Made by a program: the position numbers and the translations under genes. Shown here piece by piece: positions 10,650 through 21,745 of a stretch of 64,000 nt of DNA (the first letter of the stretch is position 1; every line of letters begins with the position of its first letter). The stretch covers positions 434,001-498,000 of the forward strand of contig NZ_JAEHHL010000001.1 of NCBI RefSeq assembly GCF_016623495.1, in the 5' to 3' direction. Under the pieces are notes generated by a model. The model ran no database searches. It was not told the origin of the DNA and saw only the letters and a list, made by a program, of their open reading frames with translations. Origin of the DNA: Thermohalobaculum xanthum (GTDB lineage Bacteria > Pseudomonadota > Alphaproteobacteria > Rhodobacterales > Rhodobacteraceae).

Positions 10650-10679
10650 TTGACGCGCGCGGCGCGGCGGCCCTAGGCT
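10650..10679 (+). promoter_or_regulatory. candidate promoter for trkA
   Basis: The 299-base gap between ntrX and trkA (10492-10790) contains TTGACG (10650-10655), an 18-base spacer and TAGGCT (10674-10679), giving a leader of about 105 bases. No convincing intrinsic terminator for the ntr operon was seen in the gap, so read-through into trkA is also possible. GAGGGA at 10775-10780 may be the trkA ribosome-binding site. Confidence 0.45.
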
Positions 10680-10790
10680 CGCCCACGTTGTGCCTCGGAC
10701 CGGTGCCGCGCGGACGGGTTGCCCTCGCTGCGCCACCCGGTATGTTCCTGGGCCGGCAGCGGGGCAGTGCCCGCGAGGGAAGTGGACCGC

Positions 10791-12164
10791 ATGAAGGTCA
10801 TCGTTTGCGGCGCCGGTCAGGTGGGTTTCCAGATCGCGCGACACCTTTCGGACGAAGGCAACGCCGTCACCGTCATCGACAACAATCCCGAACTCGTGCG
10901 GCGGATCACCGATCTGCTGGACGTCTCGGGCGTGATCGGTTTCGCCTCGCACCCGGACATCCTCTCTCGCGCCGGCGCACACGACTGCGACATGATCATC
11001 GCCGCGACCTCGATGGACGAGGTCAACATGGTGTCCTGCCAGGTCGCGCACTCGGTCTTCGAGGTGCCGACCAAGATCGCGCGCGTGCGCACAGAAAGCT
11101 ACCTCGAGGCGGAGTGGTCGGACCTTTTCCGGCGCGACCACATGCCGATCGACGTGATCATCTCGCCCGAGACCGAGGTCGCCCGCGTGACGCTGCGCCG
11201 TCTCGGCGCGACGGCGGCCCTCGACATCGAGCCCTTCCTCGACGGCGCCGTCCATTTCGTCGGTGTCAAGCTCGAGGCCGACTGCCCGGTCCTCAACACG
11301 CCGTTGCGGCAGCTCAGCGAGTTGTTCTCTACACTGCGCGCGATCGTCGTGGCGGTGCGGCGCGAAGGCCGACTGTTCGTCGCCAGCCCCTCGGACCAGC
11401 TCTACGCGGATGACGAGATCTATTTCATCGCGGCGCGCGAGGACGTGCAGCGCACCTTCGGCATCTTCGGCCGACAGAACCTCCAGGCCAACCGGGTGGT
11501 CATCGTCGGCGCCGGCAATGTCGGGCTGCGGGTCGCCCGCGAACTGGAACAGAGACCGCATTTCCGCGCCACGCTGATCGAGCGCGACCGCCACCGCGCC
11601 GAATTCGCCGCCGACCGGCTCGAACGGACCATCGTGCTCCACGGCGACGCACTCGATTCCGCCATCCTTGCCGAGGCGGGGATCGCCGATGCCGACGCCA
11701 TCGTCGCGCTGACGGATGACGACCGCACCAATCTGCTGGGCTGTGCGCTGGCGGGGCAGGCGGGTTGCCCGATCTCGATCGCGCTTTCCAAGGACCCGAC
11801 CTTCGAGCGGATCGCCGCCCCGCTGGGGGTCAACGCGCTGATCAACCCGCGTGCCACCACGGTCTCGTCCATCCTGCGCCATGTGCGCCGAGGCAAGATC
11901 CGTGCGGTCTATTCGGTCGGCGGCGGCGAGGGCGAGGTGATCGAAGCGCAGGTCATGTCAACCTCACCTCTCGCCGACAAGAGGTTGAGAGACATCAACT
12001 TTCCGGCCGGGTCGATCGTCGGGGCGATCCAGAGCGGCGGCGAGGTGAAGATGCCGCACGGCGACCTCGGGATCCGCGTGGGCGACGTGCTCGTCATCTT
12101 CGCGCAACGCAGCGCGGTGCATCAGGTCGAGCAGATGTTCCGCGTCAGCGTCGACTACTTCTAA
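10791..12164 (+). CDS. trkA: Trk potassium uptake NAD-binding subunit TrkA
   Basis: A 457-residue cytoplasmic subunit that gates TrkH by nucleotide binding. Two tandem RCK units are visible, each with a Rossmann glycine motif: GAGQVGFQIA at residue 6 and GAGNVGLRVA at about 240. Each is followed by a TrkA-C ligand domain; the second ends with VGDVLVIFAQ near the C-terminus. The length matches E. coli TrkA. The next gene, trkH, starts four bases after its stop, and the trkA position directly after ntrYX is conserved in related bacteria. Confidence 0.94.
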   Translation: MKVIVCGAGQVGFQIARHLSDEGNAVTVIDNNPELVRRITDLLDVSGVIGFASHPDILSRAGAHDCDMIIAATSMDEVNMVSCQVAHSVFEVPTKIARVRTESYLEAEWSDLFRRDHMPIDVIISPETEVARVTLRRLGATAALDIEPFLDGAVHFVGVKLEADCPVLNTPLRQLSELFSTLRAIVVAVRREGRLFVASPSDQLYADDEIYFIAAREDVQRTFGIFGRQNLQANRVVIVGAGNVGLRVARELEQRPHFRATLIERDRHRAEFAADRLERTIVLHGDALDSAILAEAGIADADAIVALTDDDRTNLLGCALAGQAGCPISIALSKDPTFERIAAPLGVNALINPRATTVSSILRHVRRGKIRAVYSVGGGEGEVIEAQVMSTSPLADKRLRDINFPAGSIVGAIQSGGEVKMPHGDLGIRVGDVLVIFAQRSAVHQVEQMFRVSVDYF

Positions 12165-12168
12165 AGCG

Positions 12169-13776
12169 ATGCGCCGCCCCCTTCCGCCCCTTTTCTCGCT
12201 TGCGGTGAGCGTGCTGGCGGTTGGGATGCTCGTGTCCTGCGGGGCGGCTGCCCTGATGGGGGAATGGCGACCGGCGCGCGGCTTCCTCTACAGCGCCATC
12301 GCCACGGGCTTCGTCGCCGCGATCCTCGGCGTGGGACTTTCGGGCCCGCGCCGCCTGCCGCCCGGGCCGGGCGAGCTCGCTTTGCTCGTGTCCTGCTGGC
12401 TGATCCTCCCGATCTTTGCAGCGGTTCCTCTCCACCTGATCACGCCAAGCATCGGCTTTGGCGGCGCGTGGTTCGAGATGGTCGCAGCGTTGACCACCAC
12501 CGGCGGCACGGTCTACGCGACGCCCGACACGCTTCCGCTGTCGGTGCATTTCTGGCGCGGCCTCGTGGGCTGGCTCGGCGGCCTGCTCACGCTCACGGCC
12601 GCTTACGCGATCCTCGCACCGCGCCGGCTCGGCGGTTTCGAGGTGCTGATGCACTCGGGCCACGAAGATCCCAGCGCACAGGATCCCGCGCACGGGCAAA
12701 CGGGCAGGATTGACATCGGGGCAGGGATCGCGCCCGTGGAAAGCCGCGTCGAGCGGGCGCTGCGCGCGATCCTTCCCGTCTATGCCGGGCTCACGACCGC
12801 GCTGGCGCTGATCCTCCACATGTTGGGGCAGGAAGGGGTCGTGGCCGGGATCCACGCGATGTCGATCCTCTCGACCAGCGGCATTTCGCCCTATGCGGGG
12901 GGCTTTGCCGCGCAGCCCAGCCTCCCGGCCGAGGTGGCTGCCGCGGCGTTCATGGTGCTCGCCGCGACGCGGCTGATCTATTCCCGCGCGAGCCAGATCG
13001 GCTCGCGCACCTCGGCGTTCCATGACACCGAACTGCGGTTGATGGCCGCGCTCGTCATGATGGTCACGCTCGCGCTTTTCCTGCGGCACTGGCTCGGGGT
13101 GCTCGGTATCGAAGCCGTCGCACGGGCCGGCCTCGCGGATGCCGTCGCGGCGTTCTGGGGGATCTTCTTCACGACGCTCAGCTTCCTCACAACCACCGGA
13201 TTCGAAAGCGATTTCTGGGACAGGGCGCGCAATTGGTCGGGGCTCTCAAACCCCGGCCTGATCCTGCTCGGCCTGTGCTCGATCGGTGGCGGCGTGGCGA
13301 CGACCGCCGGCGGCATCAAGCTGGTTCGCGCGGTCGAGCTCCTGCGTCACGGGCGCCACGAACTCGACCGGCTCGCCAAGCCGAACATCGTGCTCGGCCG
13401 CGGCACCGGCCTTCGAGGCCAGACGACCCGCGGCGCCTTCATCGCCTGGGCCTTCGTCATGCTCTATGTCGTTGCCGTCTTCTCGGTGACGCTGGGCATG
13501 GGGCTTGCGGGGCAAAGCTTCGAGCGCGCGCTGATTTCGGCACTTGCCGCGATCTCCAATACCGGCCCTGCCTACCAGACGGTGCTCGGGCCCGAGGCAA
13601 GCTTCGGCTTGCTAGACCCCGTGTCGCGCGCGATCCTGGGGGTTGGCATGATCCTCGGGCGCATCGAGGCCCTTGCCATAATTGCACTCTTCAGCCCCGA
13701 GTTATGGCGCCGCTTGCAGAACCGTAAAAAAACCTCTGGAAAAGCGCGTCCCGGACCATCACATTCGGGCTGGTGA
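12169..13776 (+). CDS. trkH: TrkH-family potassium uptake channel
   Basis: A 535-residue integral membrane protein with about ten hydrophobic segments and four potassium selectivity-filter repeats: TTTGGT near residue 109, STSGIS near 235, TTTGFE near 341 and SNTGPA near 463. The GGIKLVR motif that follows the third pore loop is also visible (GGVATTAGGIKLVR). Together with TrkA it forms the Trk potassium import system. There is no clear ribosome-binding site and the ATG lies four bases after the trkA stop, so translational coupling is likely. Confidence 0.93.
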   Translation: MRRPLPPLFSLAVSVLAVGMLVSCGAAALMGEWRPARGFLYSAIATGFVAAILGVGLSGPRRLPPGPGELALLVSCWLILPIFAAVPLHLITPSIGFGGAWFEMVAALTTTGGTVYATPDTLPLSVHFWRGLVGWLGGLLTLTAAYAILAPRRLGGFEVLMHSGHEDPSAQDPAHGQTGRIDIGAGIAPVESRVERALRAILPVYAGLTTALALILHMLGQEGVVAGIHAMSILSTSGISPYAGGFAAQPSLPAEVAAAAFMVLAATRLIYSRASQIGSRTSAFHDTELRLMAALVMMVTLALFLRHWLGVLGIEAVARAGLADAVAAFWGIFFTTLSFLTTTGFESDFWDRARNWSGLSNPGLILLGLCSIGGGVATTAGGIKLVRAVELLRHGRHELDRLAKPNIVLGRGTGLRGQTTRGAFIAWAFVMLYVVAVFSVTLGMGLAGQSFERALISALAAISNTGPAYQTVLGPEASFGLLDPVSRAILGVGMILGRIEALAIIALFSPELWRRLQNRKKTSGKARPGPSHSGW

Positions 13777-13833
13777 GTCACCGGAACGGCCACGACGCGC
13801 CAATACCAAATCCCAAAAAAGGGCAGAAACAAG

Positions 13834-14076
13834 ATGGCCAGCGAGACCAAGCAGAACCTGCAGGACACCTTTCTGAACCATGTTCGGAAGCAGAAGGTGG
13901 CGGTCACCGTTTTCCTCGTGAACGGCGTCAAGCTGCAGGGTGTCATTACCTGGTTCGACAACTTTTGTGTGCTTCTCCGCCGCGACGGCCAGTCGCAACT
14001 CGTCTACAAGCACGCGATCTCGACCGTGATGCCGGCACAGCCATTCAGCCTCTTCGACGGAGACGGCAGTCAATGA
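13834..14076 (+). CDS. hfq: RNA chaperone Hfq
   Basis: An 80-residue Sm-like protein forming a hexameric ring that pairs small RNAs with mRNAs. The Sm1 motif (about 10-50, with [13 protein letters not shown]) and the Sm2 motif (LVYKHAIST, with the Tyr-Lys-His that binds the uridine-rich 3' ends of sRNAs) are both intact. The short C-terminal tail is usual for alphaproteobacteria. hfq followed by hflX is a widely conserved pair; here hflX starts 22 bases downstream. Confidence 0.97.
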   Translation: MASETKQNLQDTFLNHVRKQKVAVTVFLVNGVKLQGVITWFDNFCVLLRRDGQSQLVYKHAISTVMPAQPFSLFDGDGSQ

Positions 14077-14098
14077 GCCTGTCCGGGGCAGGGGAGGC

Positions 14099-15400
14099 GT
14101 GACGCGCGTCTTTGTCCTTCACGTGGACCTGAGGGCCCCCGACTCGCCCGAGCCTGGGGCCGCGCTCGAGGAGGCGCTGAGCCTTACCCGTGCCATCGGC
14201 CTTGATCCGGTCGGCGGCGTGGTCGTGCCGTTGCCTAAGCCCCATGCGGGAATGCTCTTCGGCGCCGGCAAGGTCGCCGAGCTCAAGGCGCGTTTCGCCG
14301 AGGAGGATGTCGAGCTCGTCATCGTCAACGGTCCGCTCAGCCCGGTCCAGCAGCGCAATCTCGAGCGCGAATGGAAGGTCAAGATTCTCGACCGGACCGG
14401 CCTGATCCTCGAGATCTTCGGCGAGCGCGCGCAGACGCGCGAAGGCGTCCTCCAGGTCGAACTCGCGCATCTGAACTACCAAAAGACCCGTCTCGTGCGC
14501 AGCTGGACCCATCTCGAGCGCCAGCGCGGCGGCCTTGGGTTCGTCGGCGGTCCCGGCGAGACGCAGATCGAGGCGGACCGGCGCATGATCGACGAGCGGA
14601 TCACGCGCATCCGCCGGCAGCTCGCCAAGGTCGTGAAGACACGCACGCTCCATCGCGCGGCGCGCAAGCGGGTACCTTATCCGATCGTCGCGCTGGTGGG
14701 TTACACCAACGCGGGCAAGTCGACGCTGTTCAATCGCCTGACCGATGCCACGGTGCTGGCCGAGGACATGCTCTTTGCGACGCTCGATCCGACCATGCGG
14801 CAGCTGGCGTTGCCGTCGGGCCGGACGGCGATCATTTCCGATACCGTGGGCTTCATCTCGGATCTGCCGACGCAGCTGGTGGCCGCGTTCCGCGCGACGC
14901 TCGAGGAGGTTCTCGAAGCGGACCTCATCGTTCATGTCCGCGACATCTCGCATCCCGAGACCGAGGCACAGGCGGCCGAGGTGATGGCCGTGCTCGAGGA
15001 TCTCGGCGTCCCGTCCGAGAAGCGCGAGGGCATGGTCGTGGCGCTCAACAAGATCGATCGTCTCGACGCCGAGGCGGCGGCAGCGGTCGAGGCGCAGGCC
15101 GGGCGCGACCTCGACGCGATCGCTCTTTCGGCGGTGACCGGCCAGGGTTGCGGCGCGCTGCTGCGTGAAATCGAGGCGCGGATCTTCCCGCGGCGGCTCG
15201 CGCTTTCCTTGCACCTGGGGCATGGCGACGGCCAGGCGGTCGCCTGGTTGTATCGCCACGCAGACGTGCGCGAGCGCGAGGATGACGAGCATGGCACGCG
15301 GCTCGACATTGAAATGACCGAGAAGGAGTTCTTCCAGTTCCGCAAGGAGTTCGGCGAGAAAGCTGAAGTCTTGCGGCGCGAAGCGCTTGCGGCTCAGTGA
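14099..15400 (+). CDS. hflX: ribosome-associated GTPase HflX
   Basis: A 433-residue GTPase that binds the large ribosomal subunit and splits stalled or heat-damaged ribosomes in well-studied bacteria. The N-terminal domain holds KPHAGMLFGAGKV and the linker GGPGETQIEADRR. The G domain starts near residue 200 with G1 GYTNAGKST, then G3 DTVGFI and G4 NKID. The start is GTG with GGGGAGG immediately upstream. It follows hfq closely and is probably cotranscribed. Confidence 0.95.
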   Translation: MTRVFVLHVDLRAPDSPEPGAALEEALSLTRAIGLDPVGGVVVPLPKPHAGMLFGAGKVAELKARFAEEDVELVIVNGPLSPVQQRNLEREWKVKILDRTGLILEIFGERAQTREGVLQVELAHLNYQKTRLVRSWTHLERQRGGLGFVGGPGETQIEADRRMIDERITRIRRQLAKVVKTRTLHRAARKRVPYPIVALVGYTNAGKSTLFNRLTDATVLAEDMLFATLDPTMRQLALPSGRTAIISDTVGFISDLPTQLVAAFRATLEEVLEADLIVHVRDISHPETEAQAAEVMAVLEDLGVPSEKREGMVVALNKIDRLDAEAAAAVEAQAGRDLDAIALSAVTGQGCGALLREIEARIFPRRLALSLHLGHGDGQAVAWLYRHADVREREDDEHGTRLDIEMTEKEFFQFRKEFGEKAEVLRREALAAQ

Positions 15401-15539
15401 TCTCCGGCAAGCACATCATGCTTTATTTAACATAATATCTCTTCTGCGCATTTCCGATATAAGCCCCGGAATGTTGGATTACGGGACCACTATCGACGAA
15501 GATCCGTGTGAATGTGCCGCATTGGAACAGCAATATGCT

Positions 15540-15567
15540 TTCACGCCCCCCTGATCTCAGATAGAAT
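15540..15567 (+). promoter_or_regulatory. candidate promoter for the 15620 gene
   Basis: TTCACG (15540-15545), a 16-base spacer and TAGAAT (15562-15567) lie about 50 bases before the next start codon. The surrounding gap 15401-15619 is clearly more AT-rich than its neighbours and has TTTATTTAACATAATAT just after hflX. A weak hairpin AAGCA-N5-TGCTT at the same place might end hflX transcription. Confidence 0.33.
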
Positions 15568-15619
15568 CGCAGAGTAACGAGACCTAAAACTTTTTTCTTG
15601 GAGTACGGCAGTTACCGCC

Positions 15620-16606
15620 ATGCGTGACCTCAATGTCTTCGAGGCAGTCGTCGAAACGAGCGTGGAACGTATCCCGCTCGTCGACGTGCGTTGTTTTGAT
15701 GTTGTCGATGATCGTGAGTGCGAGATTTCTCACGTCGTCTACCGCAACGTCTTTACCGAGTTTGATCAAAAGCTTTCGCGCCATCTTGCCGCCGTGACGG
15801 GTGTCGGCTTTCCGACCGTCACCGCGTCGATCCGGATCCGCGAACGCCGACCCAATGCGAAATGGCAGGCAGGCCGCGGTCTGCACTTCCCTTCCGTGCC
15901 GCATGCTTTGCGGGGGATCGCGGCGCGCGCGCTCAAGGGCCGCGAGATGGCCGAGATGTTCATCCACGCTCCCGACTCGGACATGATGGTCGAGGAGGCC
16001 CCGGCGCATCGCCAGGAAATCCGCAAGGGCGATATCGGCGCGCTCAGCACCGCGCTCGAATTCTGTGCCCTGTTCGGCGAGCCGGATTTCGTCGACCTTT
16101 CCGGCGACTATGACATCCTGATGGCCCAGCCCGCGGGGCTCGACCTCAAGCCGATCACCGTCGATCTCTATCGCGGCAGCGTCTCGGTCTACGGCGTCCA
16201 TGGTGACGGCAAGGACGTGTTCGAAGGGCCGATCTTCGACTACAAGCGCCTGATGCTCGAGAACGCGACGGTGCGCGGCTACCTCGCCTCGGCGCGGCAT
16301 ACGCTGGCCGCCGCGAAGGAAGACGCCGTGCACAGCTTCCGCTCGGCGGCCGAGACGCGGATCCTGAACTTCGACCGCGCCCTGGCAGGACGCCCACTCG
16401 AGAACTATCGCCTCGAGGCGGTGATCTCGCTGGTCGCGCGGCTCAAGGCGGGACTCGGCGACAGTCTTTGCGGCCTGTCCGAGGACGCGCAGATTACCGC
16501 CCTCGACTGGTCGGATTCGATCGAGCGGGCCGCGGGCAGCGTGGCCGCCTCGGGCACGTTTTCGACGCTCGACTACCTCCTGCGCGGACCGCATCGCGCC
16601 GCCTGA
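15620..16606 (+). CDS. conserved-looking protein of unknown function, 328 residues
   Basis: I do not recognise a family. The protein has no signal peptide or transmembrane segment and is evenly charged, so it is probably cytoplasmic. The N-terminal third looks like a beta-rich domain (VFEAVVETSVERIPLVDVRCF). The middle has VDLSGDYDILMAQ and PITVDLYRGSVSVYGVHGDG. The C-terminal third is helical. Codon use is that of the host. It lies alone between hflX and the minus-strand SOS-type gene with its own promoter candidate. The nearest GGAG is 17 bases before the ATG, which is unusually far; no better start exists downstream close by. Confidence 0.75.
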   Translation: MRDLNVFEAVVETSVERIPLVDVRCFDVVDDRECEISHVVYRNVFTEFDQKLSRHLAAVTGVGFPTVTASIRIRERRPNAKWQAGRGLHFPSVPHALRGIAARALKGREMAEMFIHAPDSDMMVEEAPAHRQEIRKGDIGALSTALEFCALFGEPDFVDLSGDYDILMAQPAGLDLKPITVDLYRGSVSVYGVHGDGKDVFEGPIFDYKRLMLENATVRGYLASARHTLAAAKEDAVHSFRSAAETRILNFDRALAGRPLENYRLEAVISLVARLKAGLGDSLCGLSEDAQITALDWSDSIERAAGSVAASGTFSTLDYLLRGPHRAA

Positions 16607-16675
16607 TCTGTCGCATTCCCTGCCCGCCCGGGCCAATCCGCCCGGGTGGCGCGCGCATCGGCTATCCCGATTATG

Positions 16676-16708
16676 AAAAAGGCCGCTACCCGTTTCCGGG
16701 CAGCGGCC
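16676..16708 (-). terminator. intrinsic terminator of the 42-residue membrane protein gene
   Basis: GGCCGCTACCCG (16681-16692), loop TTTC, and CGGGCAGCGGCC (16697-16708) form a 12-base stem with one mismatch. On the minus strand the stem is followed by a run of five U (bases 16680-16676). It lies about 155 bases after the stop of the gene at 16865. Confidence 0.82.
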
Positions 16709-16864
16709 GAGTTGGCGTTCCAGATCAATCGGGATCGATGCGACCCGGGCGTGGCAGACCGGAGCGCAGCGAGGGATGCCGGCAGCAGGCACCGGCTTCG
16801 GGAGTCGCGGGCCACATGGGGTGAGGTGGGCCCGGCTTGGATCCCGTCTGGACCGCAGGCGAAG

Positions 16865-16993
16865 TCAGAACATCGCGGGCAGCGTAAATCCGGCGAAGAT
16901 CAGCGCGCACATCACGGCGAGACCGGCGACGTCGCTCAGCGCTTCACGCGGCGCGTGGGCGAGAAAGTCCCGGGCCTTGATCATCTGTGCCAT
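16865..16993 (-). CDS. 42-residue single-pass membrane protein under a LexA-type promoter
   Basis: A tiny protein: a basic, polar N-terminal half (K6, R8, R16) followed by a hydrophobic segment at about 22-40 (DVAGLAVMCALIFAGFTLP) and almost no tail, so it should sit N-in in the inner membrane. GGAGAAG lies six bases before the ATG. It has its own promoter with two LexA-type boxes and its own strong terminator, so it is a monocistronic unit. Function is unknown. By analogy SidA of Caulobacter, another tiny SOS-induced membrane protein, blocks division; no sequence similarity is claimed. Confidence 0.78.
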   Translation of the reverse strand: MAQMIKARDFLAHAPREALSDVAGLAVMCALIFAGFTLPAMF

Positions 16994-17026
16994 GATGGCT
17001 TCTCCATCGAAACTTGCGGTGTTGTC

Positions 17027-17074
17027 ATTATGTTCACCACAAGTTCCACAAAGAGTCCAGAACATTTTTAGAAC
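17027..17074 (-). promoter_or_regulatory. SOS-type promoter: -10 box and two LexA boxes
   Basis: Reading the minus strand, CATAAT (17032-17027) is a good -10 box about 35 bases before the ATG at 16993. Two direct repeats flank and precede it: GAAC-N7-GAAC (17046-17032, which is GTTC-N7-GTTC on the plus strand) and GTTC-N7-GTTC (17074-17060). GTTC-N7-GTTC is the LexA operator known from Rhodobacter and rhizobia. The first box abuts the -10, the second lies upstream of the -35 region. Confidence 0.75.
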
Positions 17075-17092
17075 ATCCGTTCCGGGCGTGCC

Positions 17093-19183
17093 TCACCCAC
17101 CCTTGAGAAGCCGGACCGACGCATCGCGCTCGAAGAGGTAAAGGAGCGTGCGCAGCGCCACGCCGCGCGGACCGTCGAGCCCCGGCTCACGGGTCAGTAC
17201 CAGGCGTGCGTCGTCCCGGGCCATCTCCATCAAGCCGCGGTCGGCATCGAGATCGGCGATGCGAAAACGAGGCAGCCCCGATTGCGCCGTGCCGATCAGA
17301 TCACCGGCACCGCGCAGCCGCAGATCCTCCTCGGCGATGCGGAAGCCGTCCTCGGTTGCGCGCATGATCTCGAGCCGCGCGCGTGCCGTCTCGCCCAGCG
17401 GCGGAGCGTAGAGCAGAAGGCAGAACGAACGCCCTGCCCCGCGCCCGACCCGGCCGCGTAACTGGTGCAGCTGCGCCAGGCCGAAATGCTCGGCCTGCTC
17501 GATCACCATGATCGTGGCCTCGGGCACGTCGACGCCGACCTCGATCACGGTGGTCGCGACCAGCACCGGCCGCTCGCCGGACTGGAAGGCGGCCATCGCG
17601 GCGTCCTTGGCGTCGGCCGGCATCTGGCCGTGCACCAGCGCCACGTGCTCGGCGCCAAGCGCGTCCGCCAGCAGCCTGTGGCGGGTCTCGACCGCCACCA
17701 GGTCCGAGGCGTCGCTCTCCTCGACCGCCGGGCAGACCCAATAGGCCCGCCGCCCCTCGGCCAGAACCGCCTTGAGCCGCGCCACCACCTCGTCGGCGCG
17801 CGACAGCGAGACCAGCCGCGTCTCGACCGGCTGGCGTCCGGGCGGCTTCTCGTCCAGCACCGAGATGTCGAGATCGCCATAGCCCGCCAGCGCCAGCGTG
17901 CGCGGGATCGGTGTCGCCGTCATCACCAGCAGGTCGCAGCCCTTTGGCGCCTTCGACGTCAACTCCATGCGCTGGCGCACGCCGAAGCGGTGCTGCTCGT
18001 CGATGACCGCGAGCCGCAGGTCGCGAAACGTGACATCGCCCGAGAACAGCGCATGTGTTCCGATCACCAGCCGAGCGCGCCCACCGGCGATCGCCGCGAG
18101 CTTCTCCTCGCGCGCGCCGCCCTTGTCGCGCCCGGTCAGCAGGACACATTCGACGCCGGCGGCGGCCGCAATGGGCGCGAGGTTGGCCGCGTGCTGGCGC
18201 GCGAGGATCTCGGTCGGCGCCATCAGCGCGCCCTGCCCCCCCGCCTCGGCCGCGATCATCAGTGCCATGGCTGCGACCCAGGTTTTTCCTGCGCCCACAT
18301 CGCCTTGCAGCAATCGCATCATGCGCGTGTCCTCGGCCATGTCGGCCCCGACCTCGGCGATTGCGCGCTTCTGTGCCCCGGTCGGCGGGTAGCCGAAGGC
18401 AGCCGCGGCGCGCGCGCGAAGACTGCCGTCGCCCGCGGTCGCCTGTCCCTTGCCGCGGCGCATCTTCTCGCGCGCGATCTGCAGCGCAAGCTGATGCGAC
18501 AGCAGCTCGTCATAGGCCAGCCGCCGCCGGGCCGGCGCGCCGTGCGACAGGCTGGGCGGGCCGTCGGGCATGTGCAGCGCGCCGAGCGCCGCACGCCAGT
18601 CGGGCCAGGCTTCGCGCGTCATCATTGCGGGATCGAGCCATTCGGGCACATCGGGCGCGCGCGCCAGGGCGCCGCTCACGGCCTTTGCCATAAGCCGACC
18701 GGTCACCCCCTCGGTCAGGCCATAGACGGGCTCGAAGGGCGGCAGACCGGCGGCTTCGGCCTCGGTCATCACCAGGTCCGGATGCGCCATCTGCAGCCGG
18801 CCGTCGTAGAAGTCGACGCGGCCCGAGACGACCCGCACCGCGCCTTCGGGCAGCGCGCCCTTCAGCCAGTCCTTGCGCGGCCGGAAGTAGAGCAGCTCGA
18901 ACACGATGCCGCCGCCATGCACGACGATCCGATAGGGCTGCGTCTCGCGCCTTGGGGGATGATGCTCGCCGACCTCGATGCGAACCGTCGCCACCTCGCC
19001 CGCGGTCGCGCCGATCAGGCTCTCGCGCGGCCGCCGGTCGATCACGCCGGTCGGCAGGTGGAAGATCAGGTCGATGACCCGCTCGAGACCGATCCGCGCC
19101 AGCGCCTTTGCCGTGCGCGGACCGACCCCCATGATCCCGGCGGCGTCGGCAAAAAGCGGAAAGAGGATCTCGGGGCGTGCCAT
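17093..19183 (-). CDS. recG: ATP-dependent DNA helicase RecG
   Basis: A 696-residue branch-migration helicase that rescues stalled forks. The N-terminal wedge domain (about 50-180) with the OB fold is followed by helicase motif I GDVGAGKT near residue 298, motif II DEQHRFG near 395, motif III TATPIPRT, and motif VI region QLRGRVGRG. The TRG motif area lies near the C-terminus. The ATG at 19183 (ARPEILFPLFA) matches where the family begins; an upstream codon at 19219 would add 12 residues. The C-terminus lies right beside the LexA-type promoter of the next gene, but recG itself is not behind that promoter. Confidence 0.95.
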   Translation of the reverse strand: MARPEILFPLFADAAGIMGVGPRTAKALARIGLERVIDLIFHLPTGVIDRRPRESLIGATAGEVATVRIEVGEHHPPRRETQPYRIVVHGGGIVFELLYFRPRKDWLKGALPEGAVRVVSGRVDFYDGRLQMAHPDLVMTEAEAAGLPPFEPVYGLTEGVTGRLMAKAVSGALARAPDVPEWLDPAMMTREAWPDWRAALGALHMPDGPPSLSHGAPARRRLAYDELLSHQLALQIAREKMRRGKGQATAGDGSLRARAAAAFGYPPTGAQKRAIAEVGADMAEDTRMMRLLQGDVGAGKTWVAAMALMIAAEAGGQGALMAPTEILARQHAANLAPIAAAAGVECVLLTGRDKGGAREEKLAAIAGGRARLVIGTHALFSGDVTFRDLRLAVIDEQHRFGVRQRMELTSKAPKGCDLLVMTATPIPRTLALAGYGDLDISVLDEKPPGRQPVETRLVSLSRADEVVARLKAVLAEGRRAYWVCPAVEESDASDLVAVETRHRLLADALGAEHVALVHGQMPADAKDAAMAAFQSGERPVLVATTVIEVGVDVPEATIMVIEQAEHFGLAQLHQLRGRVGRGAGRSFCLLLYAPPLGETARARLEIMRATEDGFRIAEEDLRLRGAGDLIGTAQSGLPRFRIADLDADRGLMEMARDDARLVLTREPGLDGPRGVALRTLLYLFERDASVRLLKGG

Positions 19184-19229
19184 CGCATTCGTGATGGCGC
19201 GCACCGCGCGAGCCGTCAAGCGCGCGGGT

Positions 19230-21745
<2,516 letters not shown>

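Noticed and set aside
15401-15619. AT-rich gap as a mobile element remnant or attachment site
   Set aside because: No repeats, no tRNA, no integrase remnants; flanking genes are intact and host-like.
17071-17082. GAAC-ATCC-GTTC inverted repeat next to the LexA-type boxes
   Set aside because: Spacing of four does not fit the GTTC-N7-GTTC operator; it is a by-product of the second box and the recG end.
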